Part shown: positions 32,806 to 41,544 of the stretch, piece by piece
Layout of the letters: each line of letters starts with the position of its first letter
Numbering within the stretch: position 1 is the stretch's first letter
Source: Sphingomonas sp. CCH10-B3
GTDB lineage: Bacteria > Pseudomonadota > Alphaproteobacteria > Sphingomonadales > Sphingomonadaceae
Assembly: GCF_001556185.1 (NCBI RefSeq)
Contig: NZ_LSIJ01000074.1
Coordinates: forward strand, 1 to 64,000
Direction of reading: 5' to 3'
DNA: 64,000 nucleotides
Notes under the pieces: generated by a model
Database searches by the model: none
What the model saw: only the letters and a program-made list of their open reading frames with translations
What the model was told of the DNA's origin: nothing
Translations under genes and position numbers: made by a program

Positions 32806-34571
32806 GCGATGCCGGGCTGACGGCCGATCCGCTGGCCGATGCCCTGCTTGCGGCCCGGCTGTGCGCGATCGAGCCGCGGCTTGGCGGCATGGTTCTGCGT
32901 GGCGGCGTGGTTGGCGACCGGGTCGTTGCCGAACTGAACAAGACGCTGGGTGCGGGGGCCCCGATCAAGCGGCTGCCTGCGCATATCGACGATGACGGGC
33001 TGTATGGCGGGCTTGATCTTGGCGCGACGCTGAGCGCAGGTCGGCCGGTCGCGCGCACGGGATTGCTGGCGGCGAGCGATGGCGGGGCGCTGATCGTGCC
33101 GATGGCTGAGCGGCTGGACGAGGGCGTGGCAGCCGCGATTGCGGGGGCGCTCGATACTGGCGAGGCGGTGGCCGAGCGTGATGGCCTGCGGGTCGCGGCA
33201 CCGGCGCGGTTCCTTGTGGTCGCGCTCGACGAAGGTGTGGACGATGAGCGGCCCCCGGCGTCGCTGGCCGAGCGGCTGGCCTTCTGGATCGATCTACACG
33301 GCCACCAACCTTCAACCGTTCGGGCCGAGCTTGTCGAAGCCCCGTCCTTTCCTTCGCGCGGTCGCGAGGAAGTTCTGCCCTTCGACAAGCCCAGGGCAAA
33401 CGGAAGCAATGTGGAAACGAGTGACGAAGCGCTCGAAGCTTTGGTGTCGATCGCCACTGTGCTGGGCATCGACTCGATCCGTGCACCGATTTTGGCCTTG
33501 CGCGCCGCGCGGGCGGCGGCGCGGCTCGATGGCCGCGATGCCGTGAGCGATTCCGATCTGGCGCTCGCCGCGCGGCTGGTGCTCGGTCCGCGCGCGACGC
33601 GGCTGCCGCCGCCGCCCGAAAGCGAGGCGCCGCCCGAGCCCGAGCCCGAATCCGAACCGCCACCGCCGCCCGAAGGCGAAGGGCAGGACGAGCAGCCCGG
33701 GGACGCGCCCCCGCTCGACGATATTCTGCTTGAGGCCGCGCTGGCGGCGCTGCCCAAGGACGTGCTCAAGCGGCTGGCGGCAGGCGGGCCCAAGCCGCGC
33801 GCGTCGTCGATCGGCAAGGGCGCTAAGCAGCGCTCGCCCAAGCGGGGACGCCCGGTCGGGGTACGCGCCGGGATGCCGCGCGGCGGGCTGCGGCTAAGCA
33901 TCATCGACACATTGCGGGCAGCCGCGCCGTGGCAAGGGCTGCGCGGGGCCACTGCCGGTCGTGTCCGGCTGAGCCGCGACGATCTGCGCATCCGCCGCTT
34001 CGAATCGCGCGCCGAGGCGCTGACCATCTTCGCGGTCGATGCCTCCGGCTCTTCGGCGCTCGCCCGGCTCGCCGAGGCCAAGGGCGCGGTCGAACTGCTG
34101 CTGGCCGAGGCCTATGTGAAGCGCGCGCAGGTCGCGCTGGTCGCGTTTCGGGGCAGCGAGGCCGAATTGCTGCTACCACCGACGCGGTCGCTGGCGCGGG
34201 CGAAGAAGGCGCTGGCGGCGCTGCCGGGCGGCGGCGGCACGCCGCTGGCAGCCGGGCTCAACGCCGCGCGCGAACTGGCCGAGGCGGCGGCACGGCGCGG
34301 GCGGACCCCTTATCTGGTCATCCTGACCGACGGGCGCGGGAACATCGCGCTCGACGGATCAGCCGTCCGCGCACGCGCCGATGCCGATGCCGAAGCCGCC
34401 GCGCGCGCGATCGCTGCGGCGGGGATCGCGACTGCCTTCGTCGATACTTCGCCGCGCCCCCGCCCCGAAGGTGCGCAACTCGCCGCTGTCATGCACGCCC
34501 GCTATCTGCCACTGCCGCGCGCCGATGCGCGGACGATGCACGCTGCCGTGAAGGAAGCCCAACATGCTTAG
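32802..34571 (+). CDS. bchD: Magnesium chelatase subunit D
   Basis: This 589-residue chelatase subunit has an N-terminal AAA-like domain lacking an intact P-loop, a Pro/Glu-rich linker (PPPPESEAPPEPEPESEPPP near residue 268) and a C-terminal integrin-I/VWA domain with MIDAS motif DASGSS (~413) and the conserved PLAAGLNAAREL and LILTDGRGN-type strand. It bridges BchI and BchH. Residues ~172-201 are encoded by an imperfect palindromic element inserted in frame and look foreign to the family. Starts with GTG inside the bchI stop; 8-base overlap with bchO. Confidence 0.93.
   Translation: MSDAGLTADPLADALLAARLCAIEPRLGGMVLRGGVVGDRVVAELNKTLGAGAPIKRLPAHIDDDGLYGGLDLGATLSAGRPVARTGLLAASDGGALIVPMAERLDEGVAAAIAGALDTGEAVAERDGLRVAAPARFLVVALDEGVDDERPPASLAERLAFWIDLHGHQPSTVRAELVEAPSFPSRGREEVLPFDKPRANGSNVETSDEALEALVSIATVLGIDSIRAPILALRAARAAARLDGRDAVSDSDLALAARLVLGPRATRLPPPPESEAPPEPEPESEPPPPPEGEGQDEQPGDAPPLDDILLEAALAALPKDVLKRLAAGGPKPRASSIGKGAKQRSPKRGRPVGVRAGMPRGGLRLSIIDTLRAAAPWQGLRGATAGRVRLSRDDLRIRRFESRAEALTIFAVDASGSSALARLAEAKGAVELLLAEAYVKRAQVALVAFRGSEAELLLPPTRSLARAKKALAALPGGGGTPLAAGLNAARELAEAAARRGRTPYLVILTDGRGNIALDGSAVRARADADAEAAARAIAAAGIATAFVDTSPRPRPEGAQLAAVMHARYLPLPRADARTMHAAVKEAQHA
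33316..33403. repeat. Palindromic element inserted in frame within bchD
   Basis: Two 24-base arms (33316-33339 and 33380-33403) are inverted copies with 5 mismatches. Both contain GCTTGTCGAAG or its complement. The motif family CCGTTCGGGC...GCTTGTCGAAG is a common dispersed sphingomonad repeat, from memory. The element contains no stop in the bchD frame and preserves the reading frame. Confidence 0.75.
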
Positions 34572-35448
34572 CGACCGACCCGAATGGGAACGCGAAGGCC
34601 GCGACTGGCCCAATCGCGAGGCGAGTCGCTTTGTCACTGTCGGGCGGCTGCGCTGGCATGTGCAGGTGGCGGGCGAGGGGCCAGTGTTGTTGCTGCTCCA
34701 CGGCACCGGTGCGGCGACGCATAGCTGGCGGTCGCTGCTACCGTTGCTGGCCGAGCGATTCACGGTCGTCGCGCCCGACCTGCCCGGTCATGGGTTTACC
34801 AGCGGGCGGCCGCCGGGTGGCCTGAGCATGACCGCAATGGCGCGCGCGGTCAGCGAGCTGCTTGGTGCGCTGACCGTGACGCCGCGGCTGATCATCGGCC
34901 ATTCGGCGGGCGTTGCCGTCGCGGTGCGGATGACGCTCGACGGGCTCGCCACGCCGACTGGGATCATTGGGCTCAATTCGGCGCTGATGCCGTTTCCCGG
35001 CATTGCCGCCCGGCTGTTCCCGACGCTCGCGCGGATGCTGTTCGTCAATCCGTTCGCGCCGCACATCTTCGCCGGGATTGCGCGGCAACAGGGTGAGGTC
35101 GGCGGTTTTCTGAAGCGCAGCACCGGATCGAGGATCGATGCCGATGGCGCCAACCTCTATCAGCGGCTGTTCGCGACACCGGCGCATTGCGCGGGCGCGA
35201 TCACGATGATGGCCGATTGGGATCTCGATTCGCTCAACCGCGACTTGCCGAAGCTCGCCGTACCGCTGCTGCTGGTGCATGGCGAGAGCGATGCGATGAT
35301 CCCGCCGTCAAGCGCGCGCGACGCGGCGGCACTGGTGCCGGGCGCGCGGGTCGAAACCCTCGCGGGCCTAGGCCACCTCGCGCATGAGGAGGCGCCCGAA
35401 CAGGTAGCGGCGCTGATCGAGCGGTTCGTGGCGGCGGGCGTGGCTTAG
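34564..35448 (+). CDS. bchO: BchO, alpha/beta-hydrolase associated with Mg-chelatase
   Basis: This 294-residue alpha/beta hydrolase has an oxyanion LLLLHGTGAATHSW, the nucleophile elbow GHSAGVA, an Asp in GESDAMIP and His in GLGHLAHEE. BchO is conserved in purple-bacterial bchIDO operons; its reaction has not been firmly established. It overlaps the bchD stop by 8 bases and ends 3 bases from the convergent crtC stop. Confidence 0.92.
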   Translation: MLSDRPEWEREGRDWPNREASRFVTVGRLRWHVQVAGEGPVLLLLHGTGAATHSWRSLLPLLAERFTVVAPDLPGHGFTSGRPPGGLSMTAMARAVSELLGALTVTPRLIIGHSAGVAVAVRMTLDGLATPTGIIGLNSALMPFPGIAARLFPTLARMLFVNPFAPHIFAGIARQQGEVGGFLKRSTGSRIDADGANLYQRLFATPAHCAGAITMMADWDLDSLNRDLPKLAVPLLLVHGESDAMIPPSSARDAAALVPGARVETLAGLGHLAHEEAPEQVAALIERFVAAGVA

Positions 35449-35451
35449 GCG

Positions 35452-36579
35452 CTAACCCGCCCTGGGCATCCGGAACGGCAGCATCGCCTGCACCACGGGA
35501 CTGCGGAAGCGATTGAGCGACAGACTCTCGTGCACCGCGCAGGCATCCTCGCCGAACAGCCGCGTCGTCAATGCCGAGCGCGCGTAGAAAGGCGCGTCGA
35601 TCCACGTCTTGCGCACGCTGGGCCGGGCGCCGGCATCGGCGCGCGTGACTCGCCGGATCCCCCAGCGCGAGCTTGGCAGCGTGGCGGTCGGCGGCGGGAC
35701 TTCGTCTTCCCAATTGCCTTGCCGGTCCATTTTCAGCGCCAGTTCGAAACGCTTGCCGTTGCGGCGGGTGCCTTCATAAAGCACCCCCACGTCGCGCCGC
35801 AGATGCGCGCGCGACCAGTGCCAGTCGACGAACCCGTCTTCGAGTGATTCTTCGCCGAAGTTCGAATCGAAATAACCGTCGCCGCGCCACACCGTGCCGG
35901 GCTGCGCCATCGCGACTTCGACTCGCGCGCGCGGTGCGATCGGATGCCAGCGATGCTTGCCCGCCGGGTGAAGGTGGAAGCCGGTGGTGCCGATCGCCTC
36001 GGGCCGGACGCAGACGATGCCGCGCACCGGATAGGGCAGCGGCGCCGAAGTCTCGTTGATGTGGATGTAGAGCGCGTTCCCGTCCCAATGCAGGCCGCTC
36101 GGCCCCACCTCGAAACTGGTCGCGTCGCGGGCGACCCGGTCGCGCGGGCGCTCGGTCATTGCCCAGGCATTGGCGCGGGGACCGTGCAGCGAGACGTTGA
36201 TCGAACAGAAGTTTTCGGGGTCGTGGCGCCCGCTCATCTTGTAATAGGGCGAAAAGACGCTGCCGATAAAGGCAATGATCGTCAGTCCATAACGGCCGCA
36301 ATCGCTGGTCGCATCGACATACCACCACGCATAGCCGCCTGGCCCCACCTCGACGTCGAAACGCGGGCCGATGGCGGGATAGCGCAGGCTGGCGGGGCGC
36401 AGCTGCGGCAAGGCTGCGCGTTCGAGGACGGCGCAGCGCTCGCCAGCGGGCTCGGCCTGCGGCGGCAGGACACCGCCGATGCGTGCCAGCCCTGACCAGA
36501 GCGGGCTCCAGTCAGGATCGAGCGTACCGCGCGTGAGCGGTCGCGCACCATTGGGTCGGAACGGTTCGGCAGTCGACAT
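35452..36579 (-). CDS. crtC: Carotenoid 1,2-hydratase (hydroxyneurosporene synthase)
   Basis: CrtC hydrates the terminal double bond of acyclic carotenoids in the spheroidene/spirilloxanthin branch. The 375-residue protein shows the lipocalin-like family segments: FDVEVGPGGYAWWYVDATSD, FIGSVFSPYYKMSGRHDPENF with conserved His and Asp, SFEVGPSGLHWDGNALYIHI, GYFDSNFGEESLEDGFVDW and HWSRAH. The start is ATG 36579 (MSTAEPF) with GGAGAG upstream; the longer frame is not conserved-looking. It diverges from crtF across a PpsR-like site. Confidence 0.93.
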   Translation of the reverse strand: MSTAEPFRPNGARPLTRGTLDPDWSPLWSGLARIGGVLPPQAEPAGERCAVLERAALPQLRPASLRYPAIGPRFDVEVGPGGYAWWYVDATSDCGRYGLTIIAFIGSVFSPYYKMSGRHDPENFCSINVSLHGPRANAWAMTERPRDRVARDATSFEVGPSGLHWDGNALYIHINETSAPLPYPVRGIVCVRPEAIGTTGFHLHPAGKHRWHPIAPRARVEVAMAQPGTVWRGDGYFDSNFGEESLEDGFVDWHWSRAHLRRDVGVLYEGTRRNGKRFELALKMDRQGNWEDEVPPPTATLPSSRWGIRRVTRADAGARPSVRKTWIDAPFYARSALTTRLFGEDACAVHESLSLNRFRSPVVQAMLPFRMPRAG

Positions 36580-36671
36580 GCGCACTCTCCGATTCAGCGG
36601 GCCGATGCAGCGGGCCGATACAGCGGACGGGCATCCGTCCCCAAGGTGGCGATTGACGGCACATCGGCAAC

Positions 36672-36689
36672 CGTCCAACTAATTGGACA
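36672..36689. promoter_or_regulatory. PpsR-like site before crtF
   Basis: CGTC-N10-GACA differs from TGTC-N10-GACA at one base and contains the dyad GTCCAA-CTAA-TTGGAC. It lies immediately upstream of the crtF ATG and 92 bases from the crtC start, so it could block transcription or initiation of either gene. Confidence 0.5.
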
Positions 36690-36690
36690 T

Positions 36691-37815
36691 ATGAATCTGT
36701 TTCAATCAAGCGACAATTGGCGTGTGCGCTGGATCAACTGGCGCAACGGCATCGTCGGGAACCCCGCGTTCCAACGCTTTGCCGCGCGGTTTCCGCTGAC
36801 ACGGCCGATTGCCCGACGCCGCGCGCGCGCAATTTTCGATCGCGTCGCGGGATTTATCTTTTCGCAGATTCTGGCTGCCTGCGTCGAACTCGGTGTGTTC
36901 GACCGGTTGGCAGCGGGGCCAGTCGCGATCGAGTCGCTGGCCGAAGAATGGGCGATGCCGGTCGCGGCCGCCGACAGGTTGATGCGGGCGGCAGCGGCGA
37001 TCGGAATGACCGAACCGGTCGGCGGCGGCCGCTGGGCGCTGACCGGCGACGGCGCTGCGCTGCGCGCCAATGCCGGGATCGTCGAAATGATCGCGCACCA
37101 CCGCTTGCTCTATGCCGACCTCGCCGACCCCGTCGCGCTGCTGCGGCGTGGCGGCGGCGGTGGAGCGCTGCAGCGTTTCTGGCATTATGCTGGCGAGGCA
37201 GGGCAGGGCAGCGCCGACGAAGTCGCTGCTTATTCGCGACTTATGGCGGCATCGCAGCCGCTGGTCGCCGCCGATGTGATTGGCGCTTATGATTTTGCGC
37301 GGCATCAGCGCATGCTCGACATCGGCGGCGGCGAGGGGCGGTTCGTCCGGTCGGTCGCGACTGCGGTGCCGGGGCTCGCACTTGCGATGTTCGATCTGCC
37401 CGCGGTCGCTGCGCGCGCTGCCGATGCCTTCGCGCGCGAGGGTTTGAGTGACCGGATCGCCACCCATGGCGGTGATTTCCTTGCCGGGCCAATCCCGCCG
37501 GGGCACGATCTGGTGACGCTGGTGCGCGTGTTGCACGACCATGACGACGCGCCCGCCGCACAATTGCTGCGCAACATCCGCGCGGCCCTTTTACCCGGCG
37601 GGCGACTCGTGATTGCCGAGCCGATGGCCGAGACCAGGGGGGCTGAAACCATCGGCGATGCTTATTTCGGGCTTTACCTTTGGGCGATGGGCTCAGGGCG
37701 GCCCCGCAGCGCGCGCGAGATACGGCAGATGCTCGACTCGGCAGGATTCCGTCGTTCCTGGACCGTCACGACTCCGCTGCCGATAAATGTCCGCGTGATT
37801 GTTGCTGCCGTGTAA
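36691..37815 (+). CDS. crtF: Demethylspheroidene O-methyltransferase
   Basis: This 374-residue class I SAM methyltransferase has an N-terminal dimerisation domain with helices (FIFSQILAACVELGVFDRLA), the SAM loop MLDIGGGEGRFVRSVA, an acidic MFDLPAVAARA and the catalytic-type VRVLHDHDDAPA, then AEPMAETRGAE. CrtF methylates the C1 hydroxyl made by CrtC in acyclic carotenoids. ATG 36691 fits the PpsR-like site placement; an upstream TTG frame exists but overlaps that site. Confidence 0.92.
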   Translation: MNLFQSSDNWRVRWINWRNGIVGNPAFQRFAARFPLTRPIARRRARAIFDRVAGFIFSQILAACVELGVFDRLAAGPVAIESLAEEWAMPVAAADRLMRAAAAIGMTEPVGGGRWALTGDGAALRANAGIVEMIAHHRLLYADLADPVALLRRGGGGGALQRFWHYAGEAGQGSADEVAAYSRLMAASQPLVAADVIGAYDFARHQRMLDIGGGEGRFVRSVATAVPGLALAMFDLPAVAARAADAFAREGLSDRIATHGGDFLAGPIPPGHDLVTLVRVLHDHDDAPAAQLLRNIRAALLPGGRLVIAEPMAETRGAETIGDAYFGLYLWAMGSGRPRSAREIRQMLDSAGFRRSWTVTTPLPINVRVIVAAV

Positions 37816-37822
37816 GAAATCG

Positions 37823-37840
37823 CGTCCTAAAAAGTTGACA
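37823..37840. promoter_or_regulatory. Upstream PpsR/CrtJ-like site of the bchC promoter
   Basis: CGTC-N10-GACA, one base from consensus. It is followed after exactly 8 bases by a perfect site at 37849-37866. It contains TTGACA, a possible -35 box. Confidence 0.65.
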
Positions 37841-37848
37841 TCACAAAC

Positions 37849-37866
37849 TGTCCAAGTAAGTTGACA
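37849..37866. promoter_or_regulatory. Perfect PpsR/CrtJ site of the bchC promoter
   Basis: TGTC-N10-GACA exactly (TGTCCAAGTAAGTTGACA). Paired with the site at 37823-37840, it forms the tandem, 8-bp-spaced arrangement known for cooperative CrtJ/PpsR repression of bchC in Rhodobacter. It ends 51 bases before the bchC ATG. Confidence 0.75.
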
Positions 37867-37917
37867 TTGAACTAGAGGGAGTCCGTTCGGGACTGCTTCG
37901 ACCCTAGGGGATCGGCG

Positions 37918-38847
37918 ATGCAAACGCTGGCAGTCGTATTGGAGGAGCCCGAAAGGCTGTCGCTCCGTGCGCTTGCCCTGAACCCGGTGGGCGCCGCTGA
38001 CGTGCTCGTCGAGATTGCGTGGAGCGGCATCAGCACCGGCACCGAAAAGCTGCTGTGGTCGGGCAAGATGCCGACCTTCCCGGGCATGGGCTATCCGCTG
38101 GTCCCTGGTTATGAATCGGTCGGCCGTATCGTCGATGCGGGCGACGATGCGCGCGGACGGATCGGCGAATGGGTCTTCGTGCCCGGCGCCAATTGCTATG
38201 TTGGCGCGCGCGGCCTGTTCGGCGGGTCGGCGGCGCGAATCGTGCTGCCGGCGGCGCGCGCGCTGGGAGTGCCCGAGTCGCTTGGCATCGACGGCATCCT
38301 GATCGCGCTCGCCGCGACCGCGCATCATGCGATTGCCGGTGGTGCCGCGCCCGAGCTGATCGTCGGCCACGGCATTCTCGGCCGCCTGATGGCGCGCATC
38401 ACGATTGCGCGCGGCGATCCGGCGCCGCTGGTATGGGAAACCGACCCGGCGCGGCGCGGCGACGATTTCGGCTATGCCGTGGTCGACCCCGCCGACGACG
38501 ATCGCAAGGATTACCGAACGATCGCCGACGTCAGCGGCGCCAGCGGGCTGCTCGATACGCTGATCACGCGGCTGGGGCGCGGCGGCGAGATATTGCTTGC
38601 GGGCTTCTATGACCGGCTCGATTTCGCCTTTCCGCCCGCCTTCATGCGCGAGGCGCGGCTGCGGATCGCCGCCGAATTCACGCCCGACGACCTGCGCGCG
38701 ACGCTCGCGCTGATCGAGACCGGCGCGCTCAGCCTCGATGGCCTCGTCAGCCATATCCGTCCCGCGTCGCAAGCGGACCAGGCCTATCCCGCTGCCTTTG
38801 CCGGCGGCGACTGCCTGAAGATGGTCCTCGACTGGAGAAGCCAATGA
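37918..38847 (+). CDS. bchC: Bacteriochlorophyllide a dehydrogenase BchC
   Basis: This 309-residue MDR-type oxidoreductase oxidises the C3 1-hydroxyethyl group of bacteriochlorophyllide to acetyl. It shows the BchC opening QTLAVVLEEPERLSLRALAL, the substrate-side SGISTGTEKLLWSGKMP, GYPLVPGYESVGRI and the reduced Rossmann loop IVGHGILGRLMARI. ATGA overlap links it to bchX, and a tandem PpsR site lies upstream. Confidence 0.94.
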   Translation: MQTLAVVLEEPERLSLRALALNPVGAADVLVEIAWSGISTGTEKLLWSGKMPTFPGMGYPLVPGYESVGRIVDAGDDARGRIGEWVFVPGANCYVGARGLFGGSAARIVLPAARALGVPESLGIDGILIALAATAHHAIAGGAAPELIVGHGILGRLMARITIARGDPAPLVWETDPARRGDDFGYAVVDPADDDRKDYRTIADVSGASGLLDTLITRLGRGGEILLAGFYDRLDFAFPPAFMREARLRIAAEFTPDDLRATLALIETGALSLDGLVSHIRPASQADQAYPAAFAGGDCLKMVLDWRSQ

Positions 38848-39827
38848 GCATGCTCGACCCCGGCCAGCTGCGCGAAGAGGCCAGCCACGAGCCCGATCCG
38901 GTGCCGACCGGTCCGGTGACCAAGGAAACGCAGATCATCGCGATCTACGGCAAGGGCGGGTCGGGCAAGTCGTTCGCGCTGGCGAACCTCAGTTACATGA
39001 TGGCGCAGCAAGGCAAGCGCGTGCTGCTGATCGGCTGCGATCCCAAGAGCGATACGACCAGCCTGTTGTTCGGCGGCAAATCGACTCCGACGATTATCGA
39101 GACCAGCTCGAAGAAGAAGCTGGCGGGCGAGGAAATCGGCATCGAGGATGTCTGCTTCCAGCGCGACGGCGTTTTCGCGATGGAACTCGGCGGGCCCGAA
39201 GTGGGGCGCGGCTGCGGTGGGCGCGGCATCATCCACGGCTTCGAAACGCTCGAAAAGCTCGGCTTCCACGAATGGGGCTTTGATTACGTCCTGCTCGATT
39301 TCCTGGGTGACGTGGTGTGCGGCGGCTTCGGCCTGCCGATCGCGCGCGACATGTGCCAGAAAGTGATCGTCGTCGCGTCGAACGATCTCCAGTCGCTCTA
39401 CGTCGCCAACAACGTCTGCAAGGCGGTCGAATATTTCCGCAAGATGGGCGGCAATGTCGGCGTCGCGGGGATGATCCTCAACAAGGACGACGGCACGGGT
39501 GAGGCCAATGCCTTTGCGCAAGCGGTCGGCATTCCGGTGCTGACGGCGATCCCGGCCAACGAGGACATCCGCAAGAAAAGCGCCAATTACCAGATCATCG
39601 GCAAGCCCGGCGGGCAATGGGCGCCGCTGTTCGAGGAGCTCGCGATCAACGTCGCCGAAGCGCCGCCGCTGCGGCCGACCCCGCTCGACCAGGATGGCTT
39701 GCTCGGGCTGTTCAGCGCCGATGTGACCGGCGCCGATTTCACGCTCAAGCCCGCGACGCAGGCCGACATGCGCGGCGTCGATTTCGTCGCCAAGCCCACC
39801 CTCGAAGTCGTTTACGACACGGTCTGA
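38844..39827 (+). CDS. bchX: Chlorophyllide reductase iron protein subunit X
   Basis: This 327-residue NifH-like ATPase has the P-loop IYGKGGSGKS, the DPKSDTTSLL switch, and the two Cys residues that bridge the dimer [4Fe-4S] cluster (GRGCGGRG and DVVCGGFG). It donates electrons to BchYZ for reduction of ring B of chlorophyllide. It ends 5 bases before bchY. Confidence 0.97.
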   Translation: MSMLDPGQLREEASHEPDPVPTGPVTKETQIIAIYGKGGSGKSFALANLSYMMAQQGKRVLLIGCDPKSDTTSLLFGGKSTPTIIETSSKKKLAGEEIGIEDVCFQRDGVFAMELGGPEVGRGCGGRGIIHGFETLEKLGFHEWGFDYVLLDFLGDVVCGGFGLPIARDMCQKVIVVASNDLQSLYVANNVCKAVEYFRKMGGNVGVAGMILNKDDGTGEANAFAQAVGIPVLTAIPANEDIRKKSANYQIIGKPGGQWAPLFEELAINVAEAPPLRPTPLDQDGLLGLFSADVTGADFTLKPATQADMRGVDFVAKPTLEVVYDTV

Positions 39828-39832
39828 GCGGC

Positions 39833-41368
39833 ATGGACATCGAAACCCCTGCACGCGACCGCGACCTGATCGACCTCTCCGGAGGCGTGGCGGAGGGCGG
39901 CTGCGCGTCGGGGGCGACGCTGAAGGCGGCGGCCGCGCAGGCGGGCAAGGCCGAGATTCTCGATCGCTATGCCGCCGATTACCCAGTTGATCAATCTCGG
40001 GGCCCACACGATCAGCCGCAGTCGATGTGCCCGGCGTTCGGGTCGCTGCGGGTCGGCCTGCGGATGCGCCGCACCGCGACGGTGCTGTCGGGCTCGGCGT
40101 GCTGCGTGTACGGCCTGACCTTTACGAGCCATTTCTATGGCGCGCGCCGCACGGTCGGCTATGTGCCTTTCTCCTCCGAAACGCTCGTCACCGGCAAGCT
40201 GTTTGAGGATATTCGCGATGCCGTTCACGGCCTCGCCGATCCTGCGCTTTACGACACGATCATCGTCACCAATCTGTGCGTGCCGACGGCGAGCGGCGTG
40301 CCGCTGCAATTGCTGCCCGACCAGATCAACGGCGTGCGCGTCATCGGCATCGACGTGCCCGGTTTCGGCGTTCCGACGCATGCCGAGGCGAAGGATGTGC
40401 TCGCGGGCGCGATGCTCGCCTATGCGCGGCGCGAAGCCGAACTCGGCCCGGTCGCTGCGCCCAAGCAGCGCGCAGACCGGCCGACGGTGACGTTGCTGGG
40501 CGAAATGTTCCCCGCCGACCCGCCGGGCATCGGCATCATGCTCGAGCCGCTGGGCCTTGCGGCAGGCCCGGTCGTGCCAACGCGCGAATGGCGCGAGCTT
40601 TATTCGGCGCTCGATTGCGCGGTCGTCGGCGCGATCCACCCCTTCTACACGGCATCGGTGCGCGAGTTTGAAGCGGCGGGGCGCAGTGTCGTCGGCTCGG
40701 CGCCGGTCGGGCGCGACGGGACGGCGGCGTGGCTCGACGCAATCGGGGCGGCGTGCGGCATTGCGCAAGACAAGATCGACGCGTCGAAGAACAAATTCCT
40801 CCCCGCCATTGCCGGGGCACTCGCGGCGAAGCCCATCAAGGGCCGGATCACTGTGTCGGGCTATGAAGGTTCCGAGCTGCTGGTCGCGCGGCTGCTGATC
40901 GAAAGCGGCGCCGATGTGCCCTATGTCGGCACTGCCTGCCCGCGCACGGTGTGGTCGGATCCCGACCGCGACTGGCTCGAAGCGCATGGCTGCCGGGTGC
41001 AATACCGCGCCAGCCTCGAGCAGGACATCGCGGCGATCGAGGAATTTGGCCCCGATCTCGCGATCGGCACCACGCCGGTCGTCCAGCACGCCAAGCAGAA
41101 ATCGATTCCGGCGCTCTATTTCACCAATCTCATCTCGGCCCGCCCGCTGATGGGGCCGGCAGGCGCCGGAAGCCTGGCGATGGTCGTTAATGCCGCCCTC
41201 GCCAACCAGAGCCGCATGGACCGGATGAGTGCCTTCTTCGACGGTGTCGGCACCGGCCATGCTGCCGGGATCTGGGAAAAAACGCCGGTCGAGCGCCCCG
41301 AGTTCAAGGCCAAATACGCCGCCAAGCGGATCGCGATGGCCAAGGCCGAAGAAAGCGTCGGCACATGA
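39833..41368 (+). CDS. bchY: Chlorophyllide reductase subunit Y
   Basis: This 511-residue NifD-like subunit has Cys ligands for the catalytic [4Fe-4S] cluster in QSMCPAFGSL and SGSACCVYGLTF, the VTNLCVPTASGVPL strand, and C-terminal FTNLISARPLMGPAGAGSLA. With BchZ it binds chlorophyllide. ATG 39833 matches the family length. Its stop overlaps the ATG of a 59-residue ORF rather than bchZ itself. Confidence 0.96.
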   Translation: MDIETPARDRDLIDLSGGVAEGGCASGATLKAAAAQAGKAEILDRYAADYPVDQSRGPHDQPQSMCPAFGSLRVGLRMRRTATVLSGSACCVYGLTFTSHFYGARRTVGYVPFSSETLVTGKLFEDIRDAVHGLADPALYDTIIVTNLCVPTASGVPLQLLPDQINGVRVIGIDVPGFGVPTHAEAKDVLAGAMLAYARREAELGPVAAPKQRADRPTVTLLGEMFPADPPGIGIMLEPLGLAAGPVVPTREWRELYSALDCAVVGAIHPFYTASVREFEAAGRSVVGSAPVGRDGTAAWLDAIGAACGIAQDKIDASKNKFLPAIAGALAAKPIKGRITVSGYEGSELLVARLLIESGADVPYVGTACPRTVWSDPDRDWLEAHGCRVQYRASLEQDIAAIEEFGPDLAIGTTPVVQHAKQKSIPALYFTNLISARPLMGPAGAGSLAMVVNAALANQSRMDRMSAFFDGVGTGHAAGIWEKTPVERPEFKAKYAAKRIAMAKAEESVGT

Positions 41369-41544
41369 GCGCGCGACGCCCCCAGCTCAAATTGGTCGTC
41401 GATGATGCATCGACGGCCGACTCCGGCCAGTTCGCCGTGCCGCAGTTGACGCTGCCGGTTGACTGGCGCGCACAACCGATCGCCACGCGGCGGTTGCTGT
41501 TCCGCTTCGTCATCCCCCAACCAATGGTGGAGACCGAGCAATGA
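41365..41544 (+). CDS. Small ORF tiled between bchY and bchZ
   Basis: This 59-residue frame begins in the bchY stop (ATGA, 41365) and ends in the bchZ start (ATGA, 41541), so translation of all three would be coupled. About four-fifths of its codons end in G or C, like the flanking genes. The product (beginning [12 protein letters not shown], central [19 protein letters not shown], ending MVETEQ) has a basic middle and no membrane span, signal or Cys. I recognise no family. It could be a chlorophyllide reductase accessory or assembly peptide, or simply a coupling leader. Confidence 0.65.
   Translation: MSARRPQLKLVVDDASTADSGQFAVPQLTLPVDWRAQPIATRRLLFRFVIPQPMVETEQ

Noticed and set aside
32210..34081. 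A 623-residue minus-strand Ser/Arg-rich frame
   Set aside because: Antisense to bchI and bchD; low-complexity composition typical of shadow frames.
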